This document shows, piece after piece, positions 19,149 to 27,403 of a stretch of 64,000 bases of DNA (within the stretch, counting starts at the first letter, position 1; each line of letters opens with the position of its first letter). The DNA comes from CAYTBN01 sp964542165 (GTDB taxonomy: Bacteria > Myxococcota_A > UBA796 > UBA9615 > CAYRNR01): contig CAZITQ010000004.1 of the NCBI GenBank assembly GCA_964542165.1, forward strand, positions 1 to 64,000, written 5' to 3'. Both the position numbers and the translations under genes were made by a program. The notes beneath the pieces are model-generated. The model ran no database searches and had not been told where the DNA came from. It saw nothing but the letters and a program-made list of their open reading frames with translations.

Positions 19149-19685
19149 GTGATCCTGTACCCCACCGAGACCGTCTACGGATTCGGCTGCGACGCCGGCA
19201 ACGCCGAGGCCTGCGCCCGCATCGGCGCGCTCAAGGGCTGGGCCGCGCCGCGGCCGATGATCCTGCTGGTCGACGGTATCGGGGGGGCCTCACGGGTGAT
19301 CCGCTGGACGCCCACCGGGCGCCGCATGGCCGAGAGCCTGTGGCCCGGCGCGCTGACGTTGCTGTTGCCGGGGAGGACGGAAGAGGGGCCGATCGCGGTT
19401 CGCGAGAGCCCCCACCCCGTGGTGCGCTCGCTGGTGAAGCATCTTGGGGGCGCGCTCACGTCCACGTCGGCGAATCGCACGGGCGAACCCCCGCCCCGGA
19501 CCGTGGGGCAGGCCGGCTGGCACGGTCCGCAGGGGCCGGACATGGTCCTCGACGGCGGCAAGACCGAGGGGCACCGCGGTTCGACGCTGGTGGACTGCAC
19601 CGGCCGGCGTCCCCGCCTGGTGCGCCGGGGTGACCTGGATCCCGCGCTGCTCGCCGAGCTGATGGAGGTGGAGCCCCGTGGCTGA
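19149..19685 (+). CDS. Sua5/YciO/YrdC family protein (TsaC-like)
   Basis: The first usable canonical codon, GTG 19149, gives a 178-residue protein of the threonylcarbamoyl-AMP synthase family (needed for tRNA t6A). The motifs are ILYPTETVYGFGCDA, a P-x-P-x-P-rich substrate loop, SLWPGALTLLL, and LTSTSANRTGEP near the C-terminus. The usual first helix is encoded upstream in the same open frame (LAADILRGGG) but no ATG/GTG precedes it, so the true start may be CTG 19119 or another rare codon. It overlaps the next gene by eight bases. Confidence 0.82.
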   Translation: MILYPTETVYGFGCDAGNAEACARIGALKGWAAPRPMILLVDGIGGASRVIRWTPTGRRMAESLWPGALTLLLPGRTEEGPIAVRESPHPVVRSLVKHLGGALTSTSANRTGEPPPRTVGQAGWHGPQGPDMVLDGGKTEGHRGSTLVDCTGRRPRLVRRGDLDPALLAELMEVEPRG

Positions 19686-20904
19686 GGCGCTCCAGGCGTT
19701 CGTTCTGCGCACCGGGCGACTCGTGTCGCCGTTCCAGGATCCGCCGGGCGAGGTCCGGGTGCTCAACCGTTCCCTGCGGGAGCGACAGGGGGAGGCCTGT
19801 GCAGCCGTCGGCGCTGCCGAACCGGTCGAGATTGGCCGCCCGGGCGAGGTCCCGGAGACGCCGGCTCTGCTGTTCGCGGACCACACCTACTTCACCCGCA
19901 CCCTGCTCGAGGAGTTCCTGGCCGCGGCCCGGGCATCCGGGGCCGCCGCCCGCTGCGCCATCAGCGCGTCGGTGTTCGTGGACGGCACGGCGCAGCTGCA
20001 GGATCTGCAGCGGGGCGAGAGCGGCGCTGCGGCCTACGATCTGTGGTACCTCACCGGCCCCCTCGACTCGGCCGAGGCGCTGCGGGAGCTGCCCTGGATC
20101 GAGATCGACCCCCGGGAATCCCTCGAGGATCCCCGCCTCCCTCCCCAGTTCATCAACTCGGCCACGCCGACCCAGATCTCCATCACCAGCCGCCAGGCGA
20201 TGCACGTCACCCACTGGGCTCTGGTGCTGCGGGTGAACCTGGCGGCCTTCGTCGCCACCCTCAAGGAGCTGTGGGAGCGGCGCCCGATCTACATCGTCTG
20301 GCGGGTGGTGATGGACCGGCTCTTCGGGCGGTTCCGGCGCCGCCGGCTCAGTCGCATCGGCAAGGGCTGTGAGATCCACCCCACCGCGGTGGTCGAGGGG
20401 AGCTGGCTCGGCGAGGGGGTCAAGGTGGGCGCCGGGGCCATCATCCAGGGATCCGTCGTCGGCGACGGGGCCATCGTCGAGGAGGGCGTGATCCTGGAGC
20501 TGTCGGTGATCGGGCACAAGGCGTGGATCGGCCGAAAGTCGGTGGTCTTCATGTCGGTCATGTACGACGGGGTGTTCGCCAGCCACCGCCTGACCCAGGC
20601 CTGCGTGCTCGGACACCGGGTCTGCACCACCGGCGGTGGCTACATCATCGACATGAACTTCGGTGGGCCGGTCCGTGTGATGAAGGACGGCGTGCCGACG
20701 GACCCCGGGACCAACTTCCTGGGTTCCTGCCTGGGCCACGACGTGGTCATGGGCACCGGCATCTGGATCCAGGCCGGCCGCGAGATCCCCAACGGCACCT
20801 TCCTGATCCGCGACCCGAGTCAGGTCCTGTCGAAGATCCCCGAGGACATCGAGGCCGGCGCTCCGATGGTCTTCCGGGACGGCACCCTGGTCCCCCTGGA
20901 CTGA
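19678..20904 (+). CDS. Left-handed beta-helix (hexapeptide repeat) protein
   Basis: A 408-residue protein starting at GTG, with GGAGG-like bases seven upstream and an eight-base overlap with the Sua5/YrdC gene. The N-terminal ~220 residues look like a divergent nucleotidyltransferase-like domain (ALLFADHTYFTRTLLEEFL, then VFVDGTAQ). The C-terminal ~190 residues are hexapeptide-repeat coils (IHPTAVVEGSWLGEGV, VGAGAIIQGSVVGDGAI, VEEGVILELSVIG, TDPGTNFLGSCLGHDV), giving a GlmU/UDP-N-acetylglucosamine acyltransferase-like trimeric helix. The exact reaction is unclear; sugar-nucleotide acylation or a scaffold role are options. Confidence 0.72.
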   Translation: MAEALQAFVLRTGRLVSPFQDPPGEVRVLNRSLRERQGEACAAVGAAEPVEIGRPGEVPETPALLFADHTYFTRTLLEEFLAAARASGAAARCAISASVFVDGTAQLQDLQRGESGAAAYDLWYLTGPLDSAEALRELPWIEIDPRESLEDPRLPPQFINSATPTQISITSRQAMHVTHWALVLRVNLAAFVATLKELWERRPIYIVWRVVMDRLFGRFRRRRLSRIGKGCEIHPTAVVEGSWLGEGVKVGAGAIIQGSVVGDGAIVEEGVILELSVIGHKAWIGRKSVVFMSVMYDGVFASHRLTQACVLGHRVCTTGGGYIIDMNFGGPVRVMKDGVPTDPGTNFLGSCLGHDVVMGTGIWIQAGREIPNGTFLIRDPSQVLSKIPEDIEAGAPMVFRDGTLVPLD

Positions 20905-20980
20905 CGCCGCTCAGCCGCTGTCAGCCCCGGCCCCCGGGAGCTGGTCGGTGCGCGTCAGCCGATCCCCGACGCGGGCGCCG

Positions 20981-21772
20981 TCAGCCATCACCGGCCTCCC
21001 AGTTGCAGCCCGGGGAGAACAACCGTCGGACCGCTGCGTCGGACCGCTCGACCACCTTCTCCACGGGCTCCCCCCGCAGCTCTGCGATGCCCCGGGCCAC
21101 CCGGGCCAGGGCTGCGGGCTCGTTCACATCGTGAGGCTCGGCCGACTGGTTCGGGGCGTCGGTCTCCACGAGGAGGCGCTCTGCCGGTGCCGCCCGTACC
21201 GCCGCGGCCGCCCGCAGGGCGCGGGGGCGCAGGGCAGATAGCCCGAATCCGAAGTGCAGCCCGAGCCTGGCGTAGTCGGCCATCATCTCCACCGAACCGC
21301 TGTACGAATGCACGATCCCGCCGGCGACCGGTGGATTCGCACACAGCAGATCCAGCATCCGGCCGTGGGCTTCCACACAGTGCAGGATCACCGGGTATTC
21401 GAGCTCGTTGGCGAGCTGGAGTTGTCGGCGGAAGGCTTCCTCCTGGCGCTCGCGCCGCTCCACCGACTGTCCCATGCGTCGGTCCAGGCCGATCTCGCCG
21501 ATGCCCTCGGCCCGTTCCGAGAGCCGCCCAAGGGTGAGCATGGCCGCGTCCAGCTCCCCTGGACCGGCCGCACTGGCCCGCCAGGGATGCAATCCCAGGA
21601 CCGGGACGGCTCCGGGGATGGCTTTGCAGACGTCGAGCTCGCGCGTCCACTGTCCCGGGGCGATCCCCGGCACCACGTAGGCGTCCACTCCGGCGTCCCA
21701 GGCGCGCCGGATCACCTCGTCCCTGTCGAGCAGGAAGGCGTCGCTGTCCAGGTGGCAGTGGGTGTCGATCAC
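20981..21772 (-). CDS. tatD: TatD family metal-dependent hydrolase
   Basis: A 263-residue TIM-barrel hydrolase of normal length. Ligands are in DTHCHLD at the N-terminus, EIGLDRRM, VILHCVEAH, IVHSYSGS and the final VETDAP. Members are 3'-5' DNA/RNA exonucleases or deoxyribonucleases used in repair and turnover. The gene faces the beta-helix gene tail to tail with 76 bases between. The transposase remnant lies upstream. Confidence 0.93.
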   Translation of the reverse strand: MIDTHCHLDSDAFLLDRDEVIRRAWDAGVDAYVVPGIAPGQWTRELDVCKAIPGAVPVLGLHPWRASAAGPGELDAAMLTLGRLSERAEGIGEIGLDRRMGQSVERRERQEEAFRRQLQLANELEYPVILHCVEAHGRMLDLLCANPPVAGGIVHSYSGSVEMMADYARLGLHFGFGLSALRPRALRAAAAVRAAPAERLLVETDAPNQSAEPHDVNEPAALARVARGIAELRGEPVEKVVERSDAAVRRLFSPGCNWEAGDG

Positions 21773-21895
21773 GGCCCCAGGGTAGATCGGGGCCCGGGCG
21801 GGTCGCTAGCTCGCTTCTCTCACCACGCGCGGCGTGGCGAGGAGTCGCAGGCGGTGTTCAGGTACGCTGGCGGTGGGCGAAGGCGGGCCGCTCGT

Positions 21896-22311
21896 CCCGT
21901 GCCCAGGCCGTAGGCCGGTGCCCGTGCCCGTGCCCGGTTCCCCCGTGGGATCGACAGGCCGCCTCGCCCATGAGCTGATGGCCCCATGGGTTCTACGAAA
22001 CAGTACCGGGAGTGGCTCCCCGATCAGCCCTACCTGCAGGCCAACAACGGACAGGCCGCCGTGGCCAGATCCGGGGCGGCCAGTGCTTCCAGCGCTTCTT
22101 GCTGCGTGGCGTTGACAAGGTCCGGGCCGAGTGGGCGCTGGTCTGCGCCGCACACAACCTGCTCAAGCTCTTCCGGGCGACGGCGACCGTCACCGCCTGA
22201 TCGGGGGGCATAGGCCCGATCTGACACCCCTGAAAGGTGATCTGCATGCCCAGACGGCGTCTCAGGGGATGGCAGGGAGGATCGGGCACCGGCCTTCGGC
22301 CTGGGCACGGG
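21896..22311. mobile_element. Decayed IS1182-like element in 29-base inverted repeats
   Basis: Bases 21896-21924 and 22283-22311 are inverted repeats of 29 bases with one mismatch (CCCGTGCCCAGG, then CCGWAGGCCGG, then TGCCCG). They enclose about 358 bases with remains of a transposase reading frame. The repeats could be original IS ends, or flanking host repeats that already had GGGCACGGG runs; GGGCACGGG also occurs at window base 11. No target duplication was identified. Confidence 0.5.
21986..22200 (+). pseudogene. IS1182-like transposase remnant
   Basis: Two fragments of one transposase are joined by an internal deletion. The start (frame of 21986) reads GSTKQYREWLPDQPYL, the typical start of IS1182-family transposases. 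The end, in another frame up to the TGA at 22198-22200, reads CFQRFLLRGVDKVRAEWALV then AAHNLLKLFR, the typical C-terminus. All of the DDE core is missing, so it is non-functional. Confidence 0.7.
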
Positions 22312-22321
22312 CACGGGCACG

Positions 22322-22372
22322 GGAGGAGTCGTCCGGCGCGCCGCTGGAGCCGGCTATGCCCGACGGACTCCT
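22322..22372 (-). terminator. Stem-loop after the AgmX-like gene
   Basis: AGGAGTC at 22322-22328 pairs with GACTCCT near 22366-22372, with additional imperfect pairing inside. The stem straddles the stop codon of the minus-strand gene. Layout and the following CCCGTGCCC run resemble the hairpin at bases 21-52. Confidence 0.4.
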
Positions 22373-23945
22373 AGCCTCTGTGGAAGTAGAAGGGGTAGGT
22401 GACGATCACGATGCCGTTCCCCCGGGGTTTGGGGAACTGGTACTTCATGAAGCGGGTGCAGATGCAGTTCTCGACCACCGGGTTGTCCAGGCTGGTGGCG
22501 TGGACCTTGGCCGACGACACCGATCCGTCCTGGGCGATCACGAACTTCACGACCACCTTGCCCTCGAGCATCGGGTTGTGCTGCAGCTGCTTCATGTAGC
22601 AAAAGCGAATCTGGGCCAGGTGGGCCTTGACCACCCGGTCGATCTGGGACTTCTCCAGCGCGCCGATCAGGATCGCCGCCCCGGTGCCGTCCGGTGGGGC
22701 GCCGTTCTTCTTGCGGCCGAAGTACCCGCCCTGGGAGCCGATGCCGCTACCGCCGCGCTCCCGGCCGCGGGTTCCGAGCCCGCCCAGGTGCTCACCGTCA
22801 CCGCCGCCGCCGTACATGCCCCCCCGGGATCCCAGACCGCCGCTGCCGTACTGGTTGCCGAACTGGGATCCGATCACACCGCCGGTGAAGGCCGAGGCCC
22901 CCACGCCGATCCCACCGGTGCCGAACATGGGGGTGTCCGACTCCAGATCGTGGAGGTCGGCCATCAAGCCCGCGCTCTCGGCGATCTCCTTGTCCATGGC
23001 GGCTTGCCTGCGGGCGACCTTGGTCCCCTTGGCCTTCTTGACGGTCGAGTCCTTGGTGCCGACCTTGCCCTCGGGTCCCTTGGCCTTCGCGCCCTCGCCC
23101 GCGTCGGGATCCCCCGACGGGATCTTCTTCTCCGGGGGCGGGGTCAGGTCGGGGATGGTCACCTCGTGGGCGAAGCGGTCGGGTACGCTGACGATCTCCT
23201 GGCTCGGGTCGTAGGGGACCGAGCGGATCACCACGCCGAGGACCAGCCCCGCGAACGCCACGAGCAGGAACAGGGACATGAAGATGCCATCGAATCCCTG
23301 GGTCACCCCGGGCAGGACCCGGCTCGCCTGGTGCACCTCCCGCACGAAGAAGGCGTGTTCCCCGACCTTCACGACGGCCCTGCCGCCGTCCGGCAGCTCC
23401 ACCCGGTAGCCCCCGCGGTACGGCCGGGCCTCGTCGGCCGCCACCAGCTCCTCGAGACTCCGCCGCTCTCCGCCGACCGTCGCTTCCACGTACCCGTCGA
23501 AGCCGGGGGCGAAGCAGACGAGGATCATCCCGCGTTCGCGGACGACGAGGGGGAAGTCGGGGGAGGGGAGGGTGTCCGACGGCACCGGCATCCCGCCCCC
23601 GCGCGCCTCGCTGCGGATCTCGTCCCTGAGGAACCCCGCGGACAGGCCGAAGGCGGTCATCGCCGCGCCCATGGCTGTGGCGACCGGCTCCCCCGTGGCC
23701 AGGGTCGTGCCGGTGCCCATGACCAGGGGCGCCAGGCCCACCGCCGTTCCGATGGGACGGACCTTCTTGCGGGTCCCCCCCAGGAGCAGCCGGGCCTCGC
23801 CCGGCGCCATGTGGCGCACGTCCATCAGGGTCTCACCCCAGGCCTGTCCCACCTGCACGATGCGGGGCAGCCGACGATCGATCCCCATGTCAGATCTGTT
23901 GTTTTCACGTTGGGTTGCGAGGGCAAAGCTCAGGTCAGAAGTCAT
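22371..23945 (-). CDS. AgmX/PglI C-terminal (TonB-like) protein
   Basis: A 524-residue protein starting at ATG 23945, with GAGGGAG ten bases upstream (ATG 23888 is a weaker in-frame choice). The first ~240 residues are an uncharacterised region. A transmembrane helix (GIFMSLFLLVAFAGLVLGVV) lies near residues 235-255. A Pro/Lys-rich and then Gly-rich periplasmic linker follows (residues about 290-420). The last 100 residues are the AgmX/PglI TonB-like domain (FCYMKQLQHNPMLEGKVVVK, IAQDGSVSSAKV, FPKPRGNGIVIV). This matches energy-coupling/gliding-type proteins of Myxococcota. No ExbB/ExbD or gliding genes are adjacent here. Confidence 0.85.
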   Translation of the reverse strand: MTSDLSFALATQRENNRSDMGIDRRLPRIVQVGQAWGETLMDVRHMAPGEARLLLGGTRKKVRPIGTAVGLAPLVMGTGTTLATGEPVATAMGAAMTAFGLSAGFLRDEIRSEARGGGMPVPSDTLPSPDFPLVVRERGMILVCFAPGFDGYVEATVGGERRSLEELVAADEARPYRGGYRVELPDGGRAVVKVGEHAFFVREVHQASRVLPGVTQGFDGIFMSLFLLVAFAGLVLGVVIRSVPYDPSQEIVSVPDRFAHEVTIPDLTPPPEKKIPSGDPDAGEGAKAKGPEGKVGTKDSTVKKAKGTKVARRQAAMDKEIAESAGLMADLHDLESDTPMFGTGGIGVGASAFTGGVIGSQFGNQYGSGGLGSRGGMYGGGGDGEHLGGLGTRGRERGGSGIGSQGGYFGRKKNGAPPDGTGAAILIGALEKSQIDRVVKAHLAQIRFCYMKQLQHNPMLEGKVVVKFVIAQDGSVSSAKVHATSLDNPVVENCICTRFMKYQFPKPRGNGIVIVTYPFYFHRG

Positions 23946-23977
23946 CTTCTGTTTTCTCCCTCGGGCGCTGCATACGA

Positions 23978-24020
23978 ACAAGTATGTTCTACCCCGAAAG
24001 AGACACACCCACAAGTATGT
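23978..24020. promoter_or_regulatory. Two exact ACAAGTATGT repeats, 33 bases apart
   Basis: ACAAGTATGT occurs at 23978-23987 and 24011-24020, three helical turns apart, in an AT-rich patch between the AgmX-like gene and leuS. The first copy is also part of a CATAC/GTATG dyad (23971-23986). They are candidate operators for either divergent gene. Confidence 0.4.
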
Positions 24021-24150
24021 ATTAGTCAAGATATCGCAAAGTCGCCCCCCGCTCCCGGAAGGGCGCGAGGTCGCGATTTCACGCGAGCGTACGCGTGGGA
24101 GTGCTGTTAGAATCCGCGGCCTCGCGATCTACAGGAGCTGGAGAAGCGAC

Positions 24151-26733
24151 ATGGACGAGACCTACCGGCCGGCAGAGGTGGAGAAACGCTGGCAGGAACG
24201 ATGGGACGCCGAGCGGGCGTTCGCGGCCCGGGACGAGCGGGAGCCGTACTACGTCCTGGAGATGTTCCCCTACCCATCGGGACGCCTTCACATGGGCCAC
24301 GTGCGCAACTACTCCATCGGCGACGTGATCGCCCGCTACAAGCGTTCCCGGGGGTACGACGTGCTGCACCCCATGGGGTGGGACGCCTTCGGGCTACCCG
24401 CCGAGAACGCGGCCATCGATCACGGCGCGCAGCCGGCGGAGTGGACGTACGCCAACATCGAGCGGATGCGGGGCCAGCTCCAGCGGCTGGGGTTCAGCTA
24501 CGACTGGGCGCGGGAGTTCGCCACCTGCGACCCCGAGTACTACCGCTGGGAGCAGCTCGTCTTCAATCGGATGCTGGGCAAGGGACTGGCCTACCGCAAG
24601 GCGGCGTTGCTGAACTGGTGCGAGTCCTGCGGCACGGTGCTGGCCAACGAGCAGGTCGTGGACGGTGAGTGCTACCGCTGCGAGTCCACGGTCGAACCGC
24701 GGGAGATGACCCAGTGGTTCCTGCGGATCACGGCCTACGCCGACGAACTGCTCGAGGAGTTGCAGCGGATGCCGGGCTGGCCCGAGGCGGTCAAGACCCA
24801 GCAGGTGGACTGGATCGGCAAGTCCCACGGCGCCATGATCCGCTTCCCGGTGGACGGGGGAGGGGAGCCGATCGAGGTCTTCACGACCCGCCCCGACACC
24901 CTGTACGGAGCCACCTTCATGTCCGTGGCGGCGGAGCACCCGCGGATCCGGGAGTTCGTCGCGGACAACCCCAAAGCCGACGCCGTGCTGGCGTTCTGCG
25001 AGCGCGTCGCGGCCGAGGACACCATCTCCCGAACCGCCGAGGATCGGGAGAAGGAGGGGATGTTCACCGGCGCCTACTGCGTGAACCCGGTGACCGGCTG
25101 GAAGATGCCGATCTACGTGGCCAACTTCGTGCTCGCCGAGTACGGCACGGGCATGGTCATGGCCGTACCCGCCCACGACCAGCGGGACTTCGAGTTCGCC
25201 CGCAAGTACGACCTGCCGGTCGCGGTCGTGATCCAGCCGGACGGGGAGACGCTGGATCCGGCGACGATGGAGGCGGCCTACGTCGAGCCGGGCACCATGC
25301 TCAACTCCGGCCCCTTCGACGGGACCTTCAGCACCGACGGGATCCGGGCGGTCACCGAGCACCTGGACCGGGAGGGGCTGGGCAGCGCCACGGTCAACTT
25401 CCGGCTGCGGGACTGGGGCATCAGCCGTCAGCGGTACTGGGGCGCGCCGATCCCGGTGATCTACTGCCCGGACTGCGGGGTGGTCCCCGTGCCCGACGAG
25501 GACCTCCCGGTCCGCCTGCCCGAGGACGTGGCCATCGGCGGCAAGGGCGGCTCGCCCCTGGCGCGCTGCGCCGCGTTCGTCGACGTGGCCTGCCCGACCT
25601 GCGGCGAACCCGCGCGCCGGGAGACCGACACCTTCGACACCTTCGTGGAGTCGAGCTGGTACCACGCCCGCTACACGTCGCCGGACTGCGACAGTGCGCC
25701 CTTCGACCGCGCGGCCGTGGACCGCTGGCTGCCGGTGGACCAGTACATCGGCGGCATCGAGCACGCGGTGATGCATCTGCTCTACGCGCGCTTCTTCAAC
25801 AAGGTGCTGCGGGATCTGGGGTTCCTGGGAATCGACGAGCCCTACCGCAACCTCCTGACCCAGGGCATGGTCTGCAAGGAGTGGCTGAAGGTGGAGGGAG
25901 TGGGGTACGTGTACCCCGAAGAGGTGGTCGATGGCGTGCACCAGCCCACGGGCAAACCGGCCATCGTCGGCCCCTCGGTCAAGATGTCCAAGTCCAAGCT
26001 CAACGTGGTGGACCCCGACGACCTGATCGAACGCTACGGCGCCGACACCATGCGCCTGTTCTGTCTGTTCGCCTCTCCGCCCCGCAAGGACCTGGACTGG
26101 AGCGAGCAAGGGGTGGAGGGCGCCTATCGCTTCCTGGGACGGGTCTGGCGCCTGGCTCATCGCCAGCGTGAGGCTCTGGCGGAACACGGTCTGGCGGGGC
26201 CGGTCGCCGACGACGGCCCGGCACGGGAGCTGCGGGCCCAGGTGCACCGGACCGTCCGCAAGGCGACCCAGGACATCGAGGACCGATTCCAGTTCAACAC
26301 CGCCATCGCCGCGGTGATGGAGCTGGTCAACGGCCTGTACCGCTTCGAGGCCGACCGGGAGTCCGAGCTGGCCCAGCAGGGCGCCGACCGACGCGCGCTC
26401 AACGAGGGCATCCTGACCGTCATCCGCCTGCTGGCCCCCTTCGTCCCCCACGTGGCCGACGAGCTCTGGGAGCGCTGCGGCGGCGAAGGCTTCCTCCTGG
26501 ACCATCCGTGGCCCGAGTGGGACGAGGCCGCGGTGGTCGAGGAGACCCTCACCATGGGGGTGCAGGTGGCGGGCAAGCCCCGCGGCACCATCGAGGTGCC
26601 GGTGAGCGCCGGGGAGGACGAGGTCCGCGAGGCGGCCCTGGCCGTGCCCAACGTGCAGCGGCACCTGGAGGGCAAGACCCTGGTGAAGGTCATCGTGGTG
26701 CCCGGCCGATTGGTGAGCCTGGTCGTCCGATGA
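24151..26733 (+). CDS. leuS: Leucyl-tRNA synthetase
   Basis: An 860-residue class I synthetase of normal size. The HIGH signature is in PYPSGRLHMGHVRNYSIGD and the KMSKS signature in VKMSKSKLNVVDPDD. The CP1 editing domain (about residues 220-420) and a Cys-rich zinc-type segment (YCPDCGVVPV with CPTCGEP) are present. It starts at ATG 24151, with AGGAG upstream, although the reading frame is open further. The lptE start overlaps its stop (ATGA). Confidence 0.98.
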   Translation: MDETYRPAEVEKRWQERWDAERAFAARDEREPYYVLEMFPYPSGRLHMGHVRNYSIGDVIARYKRSRGYDVLHPMGWDAFGLPAENAAIDHGAQPAEWTYANIERMRGQLQRLGFSYDWAREFATCDPEYYRWEQLVFNRMLGKGLAYRKAALLNWCESCGTVLANEQVVDGECYRCESTVEPREMTQWFLRITAYADELLEELQRMPGWPEAVKTQQVDWIGKSHGAMIRFPVDGGGEPIEVFTTRPDTLYGATFMSVAAEHPRIREFVADNPKADAVLAFCERVAAEDTISRTAEDREKEGMFTGAYCVNPVTGWKMPIYVANFVLAEYGTGMVMAVPAHDQRDFEFARKYDLPVAVVIQPDGETLDPATMEAAYVEPGTMLNSGPFDGTFSTDGIRAVTEHLDREGLGSATVNFRLRDWGISRQRYWGAPIPVIYCPDCGVVPVPDEDLPVRLPEDVAIGGKGGSPLARCAAFVDVACPTCGEPARRETDTFDTFVESSWYHARYTSPDCDSAPFDRAAVDRWLPVDQYIGGIEHAVMHLLYARFFNKVLRDLGFLGIDEPYRNLLTQGMVCKEWLKVEGVGYVYPEEVVDGVHQPTGKPAIVGPSVKMSKSKLNVVDPDDLIERYGADTMRLFCLFASPPRKDLDWSEQGVEGAYRFLGRVWRLAHRQREALAEHGLAGPVADDGPARELRAQVHRTVRKATQDIEDRFQFNTAIAAVMELVNGLYRFEADRESELAQQGADRRALNEGILTVIRLLAPFVPHVADELWERCGGEGFLLDHPWPEWDEAAVVEETLTMGVQVAGKPRGTIEVPVSAGEDEVREAALAVPNVQRHLEGKTLVKVIVVPGRLVSLVVR

Positions 26734-27402
26734 GGACCCTGCCGCTGGTGCTGGTCTGCGTCTGCCTGGCCACGCCTGCCTGCGGCTACCGCCCGCTGCT
26801 GCGCGACGCCACGGCACCGGGGCAGGTCCAGCGCGTCTCCGTGCCCCTGCTGGTGAACGAGACCGAGCAGGTGGGGCTCGAGACCGACCTGACCGGGATC
26901 CTGGTGGACCGGCTCGACCGCTACCGGGGGGTCAGCGTGACCGACCGCGAGCCCCAGGCGCAGCTGCGGGGCACCATCCGCGGGGCCACCCTGCGCCCGA
27001 CGCAGGCCGTGGCCGGCGGCGGCGAACGACACCAGGGGTTCCGGGTGGCGCTGGTGCTCGAGTTGCGGCTGGTGCGGACCTCCGACGGATCGGTGCTCTG
27101 GCAGGCCCCCGCGCTCCGCCGGGAGGCGGAGTACGACATGGGCCCGGTGCTGGCGGGCGCGGGCGCGCTCGGCGCGGCGGCGCTCCGCGACCGCGCCATG
27201 GTGAGCGCCCGCGCCCCCCCCCACGAGGAGGGGGGGGGGCGGCCCGCCCCCCGCGCGGGGGGGGGGGGGGGTGCCCGCCGGGGGGGGGGGGGGGGGGGGC
27301 GCGCCCGGCCCCCCCGCGGAGGATCTCCGCTACCGCGCCTTGTTGACCGCCGGCTCCCACGCCATCGAGGAGGGGGTGGAGCTGATGATGGGAGGGGGCT
27401 GA
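26730..27402 (+). CDS. lptE: LptE-like LPS-assembly lipoprotein (frame damaged)
   Basis: It starts at ATG 26730, overlapping the leuS stop. The lipoprotein signal is LPLVLVCVCLATPACGYRPL (lipobox TPAC), and VSVPLLVNETEQVGLETDLT with VLVDRL-like strands fits LptE/RlpB, the outer-membrane partner of LptD. The frame breaks inside homopolymer tracts at 27214-27299. After them the last 27 codons (EDLRYRALLTAGSHAIEEGV, then ELMMGGG) run in another frame to the TGA at 27400-27402, two bases before holA. The span is 673 bases, not a multiple of three. The most likely cause is a sequencing or assembly error, not a real mutation. Confidence 0.78.
27214..27299. repeat. Cluster of C and G homopolymers inside lptE
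   Basis: Runs of 9 C (27214-27222), 10 G (27230-27239), 15 G (27257-27271) and 20 G (27280-27299) lie within 86 bases. Nothing like this occurs elsewhere in the window. This is typical of low-quality sequence; a phase-variable tract or G-quadruplex is a less likely reading. Confidence 0.7.
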
Positions 27403-27403
27403 G

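Larger units (their letters stand above)
21773..22370. other. 598-base intergenic stretch with decayed mobile DNA
   Basis: Apart from the transposase relic (21986-22200), the inverted repeats (21896-21924 and 22283-22311) and the stem at 22322-22372, I see no gene here. GC-rich low-complexity CCCGTG-type repeats dominate 21915-21940 and 22302-22325. Confidence 0.7.

Noticed and set aside
22030..22320. Minus-strand frame in the IS relic region
   Set aside because: No homology; the plus-strand transposase fragments explain the stretch.
22131..24110. Long plus-strand frame opposite the AgmX-like gene
   Set aside because: It is His/Arg/Pro-rich and antisense to a well-recognised protein; in GC-rich DNA such frames arise by chance.
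27257..27299. Real phase-variable contingency locus
   Set aside because: Several different homopolymers together and conserved sequence on both sides point to a sequencing artefact.
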